Program-made: the position numbers and the translations under genes
Source of the DNA: JAGXLC01 sp041686375
GTDB lineage: Bacteria > Bacteroidota > Bacteroidia > Bacteroidales > UBA12077
Reading direction: 5' to 3'
Length of the DNA stretch: 64,000 bases
NCBI GenBank assembly: GCA_041686375.1
Contig: JAWLEB010000009.1
Location: forward strand, 1-64,000
Part shown: positions 45,460-54,341 of the stretch, in pieces
How positions within the stretch are numbered: position 1 is the first letter of the stretch
How the letters are laid out: the number at the start of each line of letters is the position of its first letter
Notes under the pieces: model-generated
The model's database searches: none
Told to the model about the DNA's origin: nothing
The model's input: the letters and a program-made list of their open reading frames with translations, nothing else

Positions 45460-45924
45460 ATGAATTCCCATAGGATTTTTATATTATTGATGTTGTCATT
45501 TATTCTAATCTCTTTTAAATTAGCAGATTTAAATGCTCAAACTCCTAAAAACGAAATTATGAATAACACAAAAAAGGGCGGAATTGTATTCTTTTCAACC
45601 CTTAAGCTGGAGGAGATATCAAAATTCTATATTGAAGAAATAGGTTGTGAACTCTGGCTCGATCAGGGGGCGTGTAGAATATTGAAGCATGGGAATATGT
45701 TGCTGGGCTTTTGTCAAGGAGAAGAGCCTGATAAAGATGGTGTTATTACCTTTTTCTACCCGGAAAAAGAAGCGGTGGATACAATGTATTCAGAACTCCA
45801 AAATGTTGCAAAACATCCACCTAAAATGAACCCTAAATTCCGGATTTATCATTTCTATGCTGAAGATCCGGAAGGTCGTGCTATTGAATTTCAGTTTTTC
45901 GATCATCAATTAAACGAATATTAA
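45460..45924 (+). CDS. VOC superfamily (glyoxalase-like) protein
   Basis: 154 residues from the ATG at 45460. Alternatives are ATG 45430, ATG 45559 (domain only) and a TTG at 45397, which is discounted. The VOC fold spans about residues 38-150: GGIVFFSTLKLEEISKFYIEEIGCELW, GNMLLGFCQG, FYAEDPEGRAIEFQFF. Such folds bind metals and act as dioxygenases, isomerases or resistance proteins; the activity here is unknown. From the 45460 start there is a hydrophobic leader ending in LNAQ, which would export the protein, unusual for VOC proteins. A TATATTTG box at 45392-45399 supports transcription covering this start. Confidence 0.7.
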   Translation: MNSHRIFILLMLSFILISFKLADLNAQTPKNEIMNNTKKGGIVFFSTLKLEEISKFYIEEIGCELWLDQGACRILKHGNMLLGFCQGEEPDKDGVITFFYPEKEAVDTMYSELQNVAKHPPKMNPKFRIYHFYAEDPEGRAIEFQFFDHQLNEY

Positions 45925-46025
45925 ACGAAAACTTTTTGTTTAGATCTTATTTTATTACTTTTCAATTTTCTAAAACGAGAAAAAATATTTCTTAAAATTA
46001 TTGTCAAACCTTAAATTATAAAAAA

Positions 46026-48113
46026 GTGAAAAAAGTTATTTTATTATTTTTAACAATCGGTTTATTTATGGGATCTTGTACACAATCGGAGAAAGAAAAT
46101 CCCTTTTTCTCCGAGTTTGAAACGCCTTTTGAGGTTCCCCCTTTTGAGGACATCAAAACAGAACATTTTAAGCCGGCTTTGGAAAAAGCCATGGAAGAAC
46201 AGAATGACGCAATTGAGCGTATTGTAAATGAAGAAGAAGAGCCAACCTTTGAAAATACCATTGTTCCTTTTGTATATAGTGGGAAACTTCTTAATAAGGT
46301 TACTTCCGTATTTTATGGATTAAACAGTGCGAATACCAATGAAGAGATACAGGAATTGGCAAAAGAATTTTCTCCTGAGTTATCTGCTCACAGGGATGCT
46401 ATTTCCATGAATCCTGATTTATTTAAACGAATAAAGTTTATATATGAGAATCAGGATGATTTTGATCTTAACGAGGAAGAATCTTATTTACTTGAGGATC
46501 TTTATAAAGATTTTATCAGAAGCGGAGCAAATTTGCCGGAAGAGGAGAAGGAACAATTGAAAGAAATCAACAGTAAACTTTCCTCTTTAACCCAGGAATA
46601 TAGCCAGAACGTTTTAAAAGAAACAAATGATTTTGAATTGGTTATTGAAGATGAAGAGAATCTTGCGGGTTTACCGGAATCGGTTTTAGAGACTGCAGAA
46701 GAGACTGCTGAAGAGAAAGGCTATGAAGACAAGTGGGTTTTCACTACTCAGAAGCCAAGCATGATTCCTTTTCTACAAAATGCAGAAAATCGTGAATTGC
46801 GAGAAGAGTTATATAAAGCTTACCTTACTCGTGGTAATAATGATAATGAATTTGATAACAAGGAAATACTTTCTGATGTTATCAAACTTCGTGTTAAGAA
46901 AGTGCAGTTATTAGGATATGATACTTATGCAGACTATGCCCTTGAGACTCGAATGGCTAAAGAACCCGCAAATGTTATGGAATTGCTTAATAATTTATGG
47001 GATGCATCCCTTCCTGTTGCGAAAGAAGAGCGGGATGCTATGCAGAAGATGATAGATGAAGAAGGCAAAGATTTTGAACTTAAGAGCTGGGATTGGTGGT
47101 ATTATGCGGAAAAAGTAAGAAAACAAAAATATGACCTTGATGATAGTGAGCTTAGGCCTTATTTTGAACTGGATAATGTAAGGGAAGGTGCTTTTAATAC
47201 TGCAACAAAATTGTATGGCATTACCTTCGAAGAGGTGAAAGATATACCTAAGCCTCACCCTGATGCACGTGCATGGGAAGTGAAAGAAGAAGATGGTTCA
47301 CATCTGGGGCTCTTATATATGGATTTCCATCCAAGGGAAAGTAAACGAGGTGGTGCATGGTGTGGTCGTTACCGCAGCAAATATATGAATCAGGAAGGAG
47401 AACAGGTTTCACCTCATGTTACGGTTGTCGGTAATTTTTCTAAACCCAGTGGTGATAAACCAGCATTGCTGAGCCTGGATGAAGCGGAAACTTTATTCCA
47501 CGAATTTGGTCATGCCCTGGATGGGCTTTTTAATACGAATGAATATCCCAGAACCTCAATACCAAGGGATTTTGTTGAGTTGCCATCTCAAATAATGGAA
47601 CATTGGATGTTACAAACTCCTGTTCTTGAAGATTACGCACGACATTATGAAACTGATGAGGTTATACCGGATGAGTTGGTTGAAAAGATTGAAAAAAGTC
47701 AGTATTTTAATCAAGGTTTTGAGACTGTAGAATATCTTGCTGCTTCAATGCTTGATATGGAATATCATACCTTAGATGAACCCAAAGACATTGATGTTAT
47801 GGAATTTGAAGAAGACTACCTGGAATCTATTGGTTTGATTCCTGAAATTGAACCAAGATACCATAGTACTTATTTTACACATATTACTGGTGGCTATGCT
47901 GCCGGGTATTACAGTTATATATGGTCGGGTGTATTAGATAATGATGCATTTGAAGCATTTGAGGAAAATGGTATATTTGACCAGGAAACCGCAGCCAAAT
48001 TCCGTACTTTGCTTGAAAAAGATGGTTACAGCGATCCTATGGAGCTTTATAAACAATTTAGAGGCCGTGAACCTAAAGAAGATGCGTTGTTGAGAAACCG
48101 CGGATTGAAATAG
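46026..48113 (+). CDS. dcp: M3 family metallopeptidase (peptidyl-dipeptidase Dcp-like), lipoprotein
   Basis: 695 residues, GTG start. Signal with lipobox FMGSCTQ (Cys about 18) predicts an envelope lipoprotein. Family features: NPFFSEFETPFEVPPFEDIKTEHFKPALEKAMEEQ N-terminal segment, LYMDFHPRESKRGGAWC, ETLFHEFGHALDGLF (zinc motif HEFGH), and a C-terminal THITGGYAAGYYSYIWSGVLDNDAFEAF substrate-binding Tyr-rich segment. Releases dipeptides from peptide C-termini. Complete length. Followed by a terminator. Confidence 0.93.
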   Translation: MKKVILLFLTIGLFMGSCTQSEKENPFFSEFETPFEVPPFEDIKTEHFKPALEKAMEEQNDAIERIVNEEEEPTFENTIVPFVYSGKLLNKVTSVFYGLNSANTNEEIQELAKEFSPELSAHRDAISMNPDLFKRIKFIYENQDDFDLNEEESYLLEDLYKDFIRSGANLPEEEKEQLKEINSKLSSLTQEYSQNVLKETNDFELVIEDEENLAGLPESVLETAEETAEEKGYEDKWVFTTQKPSMIPFLQNAENRELREELYKAYLTRGNNDNEFDNKEILSDVIKLRVKKVQLLGYDTYADYALETRMAKEPANVMELLNNLWDASLPVAKEERDAMQKMIDEEGKDFELKSWDWWYYAEKVRKQKYDLDDSELRPYFELDNVREGAFNTATKLYGITFEEVKDIPKPHPDARAWEVKEEDGSHLGLLYMDFHPRESKRGGAWCGRYRSKYMNQEGEQVSPHVTVVGNFSKPSGDKPALLSLDEAETLFHEFGHALDGLFNTNEYPRTSIPRDFVELPSQIMEHWMLQTPVLEDYARHYETDEVIPDELVEKIEKSQYFNQGFETVEYLAASMLDMEYHTLDEPKDIDVMEFEEDYLESIGLIPEIEPRYHSTYFTHITGGYAAGYYSYIWSGVLDNDAFEAFEENGIFDQETAAKFRTLLEKDGYSDPMELYKQFRGREPKEDALLRNRGLK

Positions 48114-48137
48114 AATTATAGAACCTACATATATCTG

Positions 48138-48171
48138 AAAAAACGCCTCCATTTGCCGGGGGCGTTTTTTG
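48138..48171 (+). terminator. Intrinsic terminator after dcp
   Basis: Stem AAAAAACGCC/GGCGTTTTTT (48138-48147 with 48161-48170), loop 13 bases. Confidence 0.85.
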
Positions 48172-48329
48172 GTATTTTTTATCCCCAATTTCTGTTTTGT
48201 GTATTGAAGTGCTTAACTTATCAATCAGCCAGAATGTTAATTCATATAAATCAGTGAATTGCCTTGATACATGGATTTTTATCTATGATAATAAATGAGG
48301 GTTTCATTATTATCACCTCATCAACGTAA

Positions 48330-49745
48330 TTAATTTATGTTGGGAGAATTTGTTGCAGTTGTATGGAGGGCCTGAAAGTAAATTTTACCTTTCTTTCCTT
48401 CAAAGTTATATTCTTTTACTTTTTCTGTTGCCGTGGGACCGGAGATTTTCATTTTGATTGTATTCTCATCCTTTTCTAAAGATATTCTGGTATATGAGAT
48501 TGAATATGGCAATGTTTGCCAATGCCTGGTGTCGGCCTTTTCTGTGAGTGTATTGGCAATATTTACGAGGGTTCCGAGGGTCTCGTCTTCTTTGTCTGCA
48601 AGAGCTTCCATCGCTTTTTTTGTAGCAATTCTCAAAATTGCATTACCTATCTCACGTAGAATTCTGTCATTAAGGGTTTTAAATGCTATTTTATTGATGT
48701 CTTGTGCTAGCTCCAGTTTATGTCTTTTCTTGTTTGTTTGAATTGTTGCATCCTTATATACTGGTTTTCGCTCTATATATTTTGGCAATCCTACTTTAAA
48801 GTACCGCAATTGTTCGAAAGCCTCCTTTTCGTTTTTACTTTTATCTCCTATGTATATGGGAAAAGATACATCCAGTTCATCATTTTTCATAGTGACATAT
48901 TCATCCCTTGAGCTGGGATGTTTTGTAAAACGAAGAATCCACTCATCTTTCACAGGCCCGAAGCCATTCATCCAGAAAAAAATTACTTCCCCATTTGGCT
49001 TAGGGACGTAGTTATAATCAATTCCGAATTTTTTTTCATAATGACGTACCTCATCGGCGAAGCCTGTTAGGTAGGCTGTTCTGAGAACATCATATTTCAG
49101 TTGTTCGGGTACTTGCATCCCGAAATATTCCTTGTAATCTTCTTCGTATGCTTCTAAAGCGTTACGGTATGCGATGAACGCGTTATTATAATCTTTATCA
49201 GCTTCATAAATCATACCCATGAGATTATGGGCAAACGCATCTCGCTGATATCTGTTTTTATGGTCTTTATATTTATCATTAAGCTGCTGAAGACGTATAT
49301 TTACTCTTCTGCATTCCACAAGAGCATTATCATATTCATTAAGTTTAATGTAATTGAGGCTCGTAAAATAATGCAGCATTACTGTTTCAAAATCTTCAGG
49401 TTTATAAGGCTTAACTTTGGGGTTGGTGACCAGCGAAAGAGCTTCCAGTCCGTAGTTTTTTATGTAGTCTTCTATAATATAGTCGGCTTTTTGGAATTTT
49501 TCATTACTTTCCCTGTAATTCCCAAGCATCCATGATACATAGCCGTAATTGAGGTAATGCAAAAGTTTATCCTTTCCGTTGCGTCCCCGCCTATCATTTT
49601 CGAGCCATTTGTGTGCTTTTTCGAAGTTTCCTCGTGTTACAAATTTTTGAAACTCCAGGGTTTGTTTATAATATGTAGCACATCCCGCAAGAATAAATGA
49701 AATTAAGATAATAAGAGCAGTATTCTTCCTTTTTTTCAGACTCAT
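48330..49745 (-). CDS. COG3014-type TPR lipoprotein
   Basis: 471 residues. Lipobox LAGCAT (Cys about 22). N-terminal TPR-like repeats (GNFEKAHKWLENDRRGRNGKDKLLHYLNYG, FAHNLMGMIYEADKDYNNAFIAYRNALEAY). The central VIFFWMNGFGPVKDE and C-terminal LPYSISYTRISLEKDENTIK segments match the COG3014 lipoprotein family of unknown function. In many genomes this family is encoded beside LpoB, as here, suggesting a shared role at the cell wall. Last gene of the ligA-to-COG3014 run; 44 bases after lpoB. Confidence 0.8.
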   Translation of the reverse strand: MSLKKRKNTALIILISFILAGCATYYKQTLEFQKFVTRGNFEKAHKWLENDRRGRNGKDKLLHYLNYGYVSWMLGNYRESNEKFQKADYIIEDYIKNYGLEALSLVTNPKVKPYKPEDFETVMLHYFTSLNYIKLNEYDNALVECRRVNIRLQQLNDKYKDHKNRYQRDAFAHNLMGMIYEADKDYNNAFIAYRNALEAYEEDYKEYFGMQVPEQLKYDVLRTAYLTGFADEVRHYEKKFGIDYNYVPKPNGEVIFFWMNGFGPVKDEWILRFTKHPSSRDEYVTMKNDELDVSFPIYIGDKSKNEKEAFEQLRYFKVGLPKYIERKPVYKDATIQTNKKRHKLELAQDINKIAFKTLNDRILREIGNAILRIATKKAMEALADKEDETLGTLVNIANTLTEKADTRHWQTLPYSISYTRISLEKDENTIKMKISGPTATEKVKEYNFEGKKGKIYFQALHTTATNSPNIN

Positions 49746-49789
49746 GGATGCGATAAATACAAATTAATGAGTTTGTTTACGCCTTTTGT

Positions 49790-50386
49790 CTAATTTTCAA
49801 TGTATTTTCTGATTTTTTTATCTCCGATCCAGACAATTTCATTTGTTTGTAAATGAGATAGCTCCAGGTTTATCTGGTAATACACTACTTTTTCATTTCT
49901 ATATGTGTCAACTATAGAATTTATACTGCCATGCACCATATAATCAGCTCCCAGTTCCAGACCCCAACTTTTTGCAGTTTCAGAGGAGGCAAAATCTTGC
50001 TGGTCTCCTCTTTCCCTTCTCAGATCATCTCTTTTACTTCCGGCTTGTACGAGCCTGACAGAACCATCATTAATAATGGCTTTTTCAATATCTTTAATAA
50101 ATGTTTCAGAGTTGATGTGTTCGTGGCTTTTGTTTCTTACTAAACCCACAATGATTACGGGCCTTTCACCATCATTTTGGTCTTCATATTCTTCAAGCCA
50201 GCGGTGATTTAAAATCTGATTCACCAGTTCTCTTGATACCATCCGGGAATCACTGTCATTCCAGCGCCCTGAAAGGTCCCTGGTTTCTTCTGTGTCTATT
50301 CTTTGTACTTTACGTTTTGGGCTGCATCCCGACCATATTATTAATCCCAAAGCAAATAAAAGGGTTAGGGTTAAAACTTTTTTCAT
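49790..50386 (-). CDS. lpoB: LpoB-like penicillin-binding protein activator lipoprotein
   Basis: 198 residues from the ATG at 50386, which gives a clean lipoprotein signal (MKKVLTLTLL to WSGC). A second ATG at 50413 overlaps the dapA stop (TAATG) and would add nine residues. The domain matches LpoB/COG3417: LSGRWNDSDSRMVSRELVNQIL, RPVIIVGLVRNKSHEHINSETFIKDIEKAIINDG, GADYMVHGSINSI, YYQINLELSHLQTNEIVWIGDKKI. In E. coli LpoB reaches through the periplasm to stimulate PBP1b. Activation of a PBP here is inferred. The partner lipoprotein lies downstream. Confidence 0.86.
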   Translation of the reverse strand: MKKVLTLTLLFALGLIIWSGCSPKRKVQRIDTEETRDLSGRWNDSDSRMVSRELVNQILNHRWLEEYEDQNDGERPVIIVGLVRNKSHEHINSETFIKDIEKAIINDGSVRLVQAGSKRDDLRRERGDQQDFASSETAKSWGLELGADYMVHGSINSIVDTYRNEKVVYYQINLELSHLQTNEIVWIGDKKIRKYIEN

Positions 50387-50412
50387 GGGTCCCGTTTTAA
50401 ATAAATAAATCA

Positions 50413-51294
50413 TTATATATTACCAATAAGTTTTTTTAAATCTTTTTCCAGCTCTTTGCTCACAGGTACTAAAGGTAATCGTAAATTATTACCAATAATT
50501 TTCTTTAAACTCAATGCACATTTTATGCCAGAAGGGTTTCCTTCAGCAAATAGTTTTTCAATAATTGCAAGTAATTTATAATGTATTTCTTTTGCTGATT
50601 GTATGTCGTTTTTTAGTGCATAGTTAACCATAGTAGAGAATTCTTTCGGAAATGCATTAGCAGCTACTGAAATTACTCCACTTACACCTATTGAAAGCAG
50701 GGGTAGTGTAATCCCGTCTTCACCCGAGACAACCTGAAAATCATCAGGTTTATCCTGAATAATGTGCATAACTTGCGTGAAATCTCCAGAGGCTTCTTTT
50801 ACTGCTACTATATTTTCAAAATCACGAGCAAGCTTGACAATTGTTTCTGCGGAAATATTAACACCTGTGCGTCCGGGAACATTGTAAAGAATTACAGGAA
50901 CGGGGCTTGCCTTTGATACTGCTTTGAAATGCTCATACAACCCTTTCTGTGATGGTTTGTTATAGTAAGGCGCCACAGATAATATGGCATCTACCTTGCT
51001 CAAATCTGTTTTTTCTGTTTTTTTAACTACAGCCTGTGTGTCATTGCCCCCAAGGCCTAAAACGATGGGGATCGGACCTTTATTTGTTTCAATAAAAGTG
51101 TTCAGAACTTCCTTTTTTTCATCCTCATTTAGTGTCACTGATTCGCCTGTTGTCCCCATTACAACAAAATAATCGATGCCATTTTGAAGGAGGTAGGAAA
51201 TGTGTTGCTTAAGTGAAGCAAAGTCAACCGCTTTGTTTTTTGTGAACGGTGTAGTTACCGCAACACCTGTACCAATGAATTGTTGTGATTTCAT
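50413..51294 (-). CDS. dapA: 4-hydroxy-tetrahydrodipicolinate synthase
   Basis: 293 residues. Condenses pyruvate with aspartate semialdehyde in the lysine/diaminopimelate pathway. Seen: GTGVAVTTPF, MGTTGESVTLNEDE (Thr-Thr-Gly-Glu), VAPYYNKPSQKGLYEHF (catalytic Tyr), LYNVPGRTG, and VAVKEASGDF (Schiff-base Lys). Complete TIM barrel with the C-terminal NPSGIKCAL. Overlaps the upstream DUF6913 gene by four bases and abuts lpoB, so one transcript feeds and regulates wall precursor synthesis. Confidence 0.96.
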   Translation of the reverse strand: MKSQQFIGTGVAVTTPFTKNKAVDFASLKQHISYLLQNGIDYFVVMGTTGESVTLNEDEKKEVLNTFIETNKGPIPIVLGLGGNDTQAVVKKTEKTDLSKVDAILSVAPYYNKPSQKGLYEHFKAVSKASPVPVILYNVPGRTGVNISAETIVKLARDFENIVAVKEASGDFTQVMHIIQDKPDDFQVVSGEDGITLPLLSIGVSGVISVAANAFPKEFSTMVNYALKNDIQSAKEIHYKLLAIIEKLFAEGNPSGIKCALSLKKIIGNNLRLPLVPVSKELEKDLKKLIGNI

Positions 51295-51851
51295 ATGATT
51301 ATTGTTTTTTCTAAATTGATTCGATTTAAGTAATGTTTTATTTGTTCTATAAAGAAACGTAACCCCTGATGTCTTTTCAGGGATATCATCAGATCATAGT
51401 CTTTTCCTTCATTATTTTCTTTACCAGCCTTAAACCGCGCCCTGGATAAATTATTGATCACTTTAACAGGAAAATAACTTTGCATACTAATATCAATGAG
51501 TAAATCAAATTCTTTTTCTATAAAACTATGGATAATATGATTCTTAGGTTTATAGAAAAAATTAAAATCTTTTTTAAGGATGAAGTTAATCTTTTGGTAC
51601 TTTTTTAATTCTTCCGGTATTTGATTACTGTGAATATAACCCAGGACAAATATTTTGATATTTTTTTCATTTAAATAACGTAAAAATTCATTGATGATCT
51701 CAAAATTGCTGTTCTCAGCGTGTGTAAATAATACACCTGCTGTGTTTGCTTTCTCCAGGTTACATACAATTTTTTTACGTTTTAATGATTTTAGCTTCCT
51801 CTTTAGAAACCAATTGCCGATTTTTTCTCTTATGTTTTTTATAATATTCAC
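51291..51851 (-). CDS. DUF6913 family protein
   Basis: 186 residues, GTG start. A Bacteroidota-restricted family found between ligA and dapA. Basic N-terminus (FLKRKLKSLKRKK), central ITKANTAGVLFTHAE-like strand followed by helix (ANTAGVLFTHAENSNFEIINEFLRYL), IKIFVLGYIHSNQIPEE, FDLLIDISMQSYFPVKVI and a LSRARFKAGKENNEGKDYDLMISLK end. No signal peptide or known active site is visible. Function unknown. Its fixed position suggests a housekeeping role. Confidence 0.75.
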   Translation of the reverse strand: MNIIKNIREKIGNWFLKRKLKSLKRKKIVCNLEKANTAGVLFTHAENSNFEIINEFLRYLNEKNIKIFVLGYIHSNQIPEELKKYQKINFILKKDFNFFYKPKNHIIHSFIEKEFDLLIDISMQSYFPVKVINNLSRARFKAGKENNEGKDYDLMISLKRHQGLRFFIEQIKHYLNRINLEKTIII

Positions 51852-51910
51852 GATACAAGTTTATAAAATTTAACAATTAAGTGCAATTTTTTTGTCCTTC
51901 ATAATTCCTT

Positions 51911-53905
51911 TTAAGTCACTAACATTTTCAAAAGTTCATCTTCAGAAATGACAGGGATATTGTTTTCCTCGGCTTGTTTTAATTTCCTTGATCCTGCATT
52001 CTCGCCAGCCAGTAAAAAATCTGTGTAAGAAGATACCGAAGAGGTGTTTTTACCTCCATGGCTTTCAATAAGGTTTTTTAGTTCTTCCCGGGAATATTGG
52101 TGGAAAGTCCCTGAAATTACTATACGTTTTCCCTGCAGGGTTTTTTTTATGTTTTTTTCTTCTTTCATAGAAAGTTGTACACCCGCATTTTTCAACTTTT
52201 CAATAATTTTTTGGTTTTTTGTGTTTTGAAAATATACCTTTACACTGGTAGCTATCCTGTGTCCGATTTCGTCAATTTGGATTAATTCCTCGTATGAGGC
52301 TTCAGATAGCTTGTCAATTGATTTAAAATGTTGTGCAAGCGTTTTGGCAACTGTTTCCCCAACAAACCTTATACCCAGCGCATACAATACCCGTGGAAAG
52401 GGCACTTGTTTGGATTGTTCGATACTGTCTATCAGGTTTTGTGCTGACTTTTCACCAAAACGATTTAGTTGTAAAATATCTTCTTTCTTTATAAAATACA
52501 GATCGCTGAAATCATTAATAAGACCTTTGTTATAAAGTGCCTCAATTGTTGCTTGCGCAGCTCCTATGTCCATTGCTTTTCTTGAGACAAAGTGCTCAAT
52601 TTTGCCCTTTATTTGTGGCGGGCAGCCATTTTCATTGGGACAATAATGACGTGCTTCGATTTTTGCAAGTTCTGTTCCACACTCAGGGCACTTTTTTATA
52701 AAATTTACAGGGGAAGCGTTATCGGGTCTTTTTCCTTTATTAATACCAACAATTTTAGGGATGATTTCACCTCCTTTTTCTACATAAACTGTGTCATTGA
52801 TTCTGACATCCAGAAGTTTGATCTGGTCTTCATTATGCAGGGAAGCCCTTTTGACGATAGTTCCGGCAAGCCGTACGGGCTGAAGATTGGCAACCGGCGT
52901 AATGGCACCCGTTCTGCCTACCTGAAAATCAATGCTATTCACTATAGTTTCTACTTGTTCAGCTTTGAATTTATAGGCAATTGCCCATCTTGGAGACTTT
53001 GACGTGTATCCAAGTTTTTCCTGTTGCTCAAAGGAATTGACTTTAATGACAACTCCGTCTATGTCATATTTCAGGTTTTTTCTTGCTTTTTCCCAGTAGT
53101 TTATGTAATCAAATACTTCGGTTATGGTTTTGCATTTTGTGAGGTGATCTGATATTTTGAATCCCCATTCTTTAGCTTTTTGTAAATTTTCATAATGCTC
53201 ATTATAGGGTAAGTTTTCCCCTGCAATGGAATAAAAAAAACAATCCAGAGGGCGTTTAGCAACTATTGATGATTTCTGAAGTTTTAGGGTTCCGGCGGCA
53301 GCATTGCGTGGGTTAGCAAATGGCTGCTCACCTTTTTTTTCTTTGTCTTCATTAAGTTTACGAAATCCATCGTGTGGGAGTAATATTTCTCCTCTTATGA
53401 CAAATTCTGCTGGATAATCATCTCCTTGCAATTTCAGCGGTATGCTTCGAATAGTTTTTATATTTTCTGTAACGTTGTCTCCCTGCTCCCCGTCGCCGCG
53501 TGTTATAGCCTGCAATAATTCTCCACTCCTGTATGTGATTGAAATGGCTACACCGTCATACTTTAATTCGCATATGTATTCTATTGAACCGTGAATGGAC
53601 TTTTTTATACGGGTCTCAAAATCCGCCAACTCTTCTTTTGAGTAACTGTTGCTAAGTGAATACATGGGGTATGTATGCCTAACTTGCTCAAATTCTTTAT
53701 TGATATCGCTTCCTATTCGTTGGGATGGTGAATTAGTATCTTTAAATTCAGGATATTGGTTCTCCAATTCTATTAATTCGTTCATGAGGGAATCATACTC
53801 AAAGTCGCTTATGGCAGGTTGTGCCAGTACATAGTACCTGTAGTTATGTTCGTTTAATGCTTTGCTTAATTGTTCAATGCGATCTTTTGCTTTTTTCTTC
53901 TCCAT
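51911..53905 (-). CDS. ligA: NAD+-dependent DNA ligase
   Basis: 664 residues. Seals nicks in replication and repair with NAD+. Seen: Ia domain HNYRYYVLAQPAISDFEYD, SPSQRIGSD, the adenylated Lys in CELKYDGVAIS, RGDGEQGDNVTENIKTI, RGEILLP, NPRNAAAGTLKLQ, and WAIAYKFKAEQ. Then OB fold, four-Cys zinc finger (CPECGTELAK, HYCPNENGCP), helix-hairpin-helix repeats (YALGIRFVGETVAKTLAQHF), and a C-terminal BRCT domain (KRIVISGTF to LKQAEENNIPVISEDELLKML). All complete. First gene of a minus-strand run to lpoB and COG3014. Confidence 0.97.
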   Translation of the reverse strand: MEKKKAKDRIEQLSKALNEHNYRYYVLAQPAISDFEYDSLMNELIELENQYPEFKDTNSPSQRIGSDINKEFEQVRHTYPMYSLSNSYSKEELADFETRIKKSIHGSIEYICELKYDGVAISITYRSGELLQAITRGDGEQGDNVTENIKTIRSIPLKLQGDDYPAEFVIRGEILLPHDGFRKLNEDKEKKGEQPFANPRNAAAGTLKLQKSSIVAKRPLDCFFYSIAGENLPYNEHYENLQKAKEWGFKISDHLTKCKTITEVFDYINYWEKARKNLKYDIDGVVIKVNSFEQQEKLGYTSKSPRWAIAYKFKAEQVETIVNSIDFQVGRTGAITPVANLQPVRLAGTIVKRASLHNEDQIKLLDVRINDTVYVEKGGEIIPKIVGINKGKRPDNASPVNFIKKCPECGTELAKIEARHYCPNENGCPPQIKGKIEHFVSRKAMDIGAAQATIEALYNKGLINDFSDLYFIKKEDILQLNRFGEKSAQNLIDSIEQSKQVPFPRVLYALGIRFVGETVAKTLAQHFKSIDKLSEASYEELIQIDEIGHRIATSVKVYFQNTKNQKIIEKLKNAGVQLSMKEEKNIKKTLQGKRIVISGTFHQYSREELKNLIESHGGKNTSSVSSYTDFLLAGENAGSRKLKQAEENNIPVISEDELLKMLVT

Positions 53906-54149
53906 CGTCGGTATTTTCGTTTCAACTCAACAAATTTAAGAAGGCTCTTTCAACTTTAAAACAGAATGATGTTATTTTTTATTAATAATTCTTAACCTGC
54001 ATTAAGCATAAATTTATTTATTTGGGTAAAGTTAGATTATTAGTTTCATTCTGTAAGATTTATTGCTACAATAAACCAATAGAAGATTACCGCCTGGAAG
54101 CCTGTAATCCAGCAAACTTCTTTTTCTTAATATTTCTTAAATTTTTATC

Positions 54150-54341
54150 CTATTTTTTAAATCTACCCATCAGTTCTGTTTTTTCAATACTGTGTTGTTC
54201 TACTTTTTTATCAAATGCTTCCATGCTGTTGATTTCTCCCAGTGATTCAACATCAAGGGCATAGAGTCTGAAGTAGTACCTGTGCTCACCGGAAGGCGGG
54301 CACGGACCTCCATAATCTTTTTTACCAAAATTATTTTTTCC
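54150..54341 (-). pseudogene. C-terminal fragment of a PEBP (YbhB/YbcL, Raf-kinase-inhibitor-like) gene
   Basis: Reading the minus strand immediately after the stop codon of the SpoIIE-type gene and in the same frame gives 63 residues with no start codon of its own. They begin GKNNFGKKDYGGPCPPSGEH, continue RYYFRLYALDVESLG, and end ELMGRFKK before TAG. YGGPCPPSGEHRYYFRLYALD is the hallmark of the C-terminal half of PEBP/YbhB proteins. The first two-thirds of the gene is missing, replaced by the 3' end of the SpoIIE gene. This marks a recombination junction at 54341/54342. Confidence 0.82.

Noticed and set aside
48286..48315. Imperfect hairpin TGATAATAAATGA/TCATTATTATCA after the COG3014 gene
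   Set aside because: AT-only stem with a bulge and no U-tract on the minus strand; too weak to call a terminator.
54022..54264. Plus-strand 80-codon frame upstream of ligA
   Set aside because: Antisense to the PEBP fragment, which explains this DNA better.
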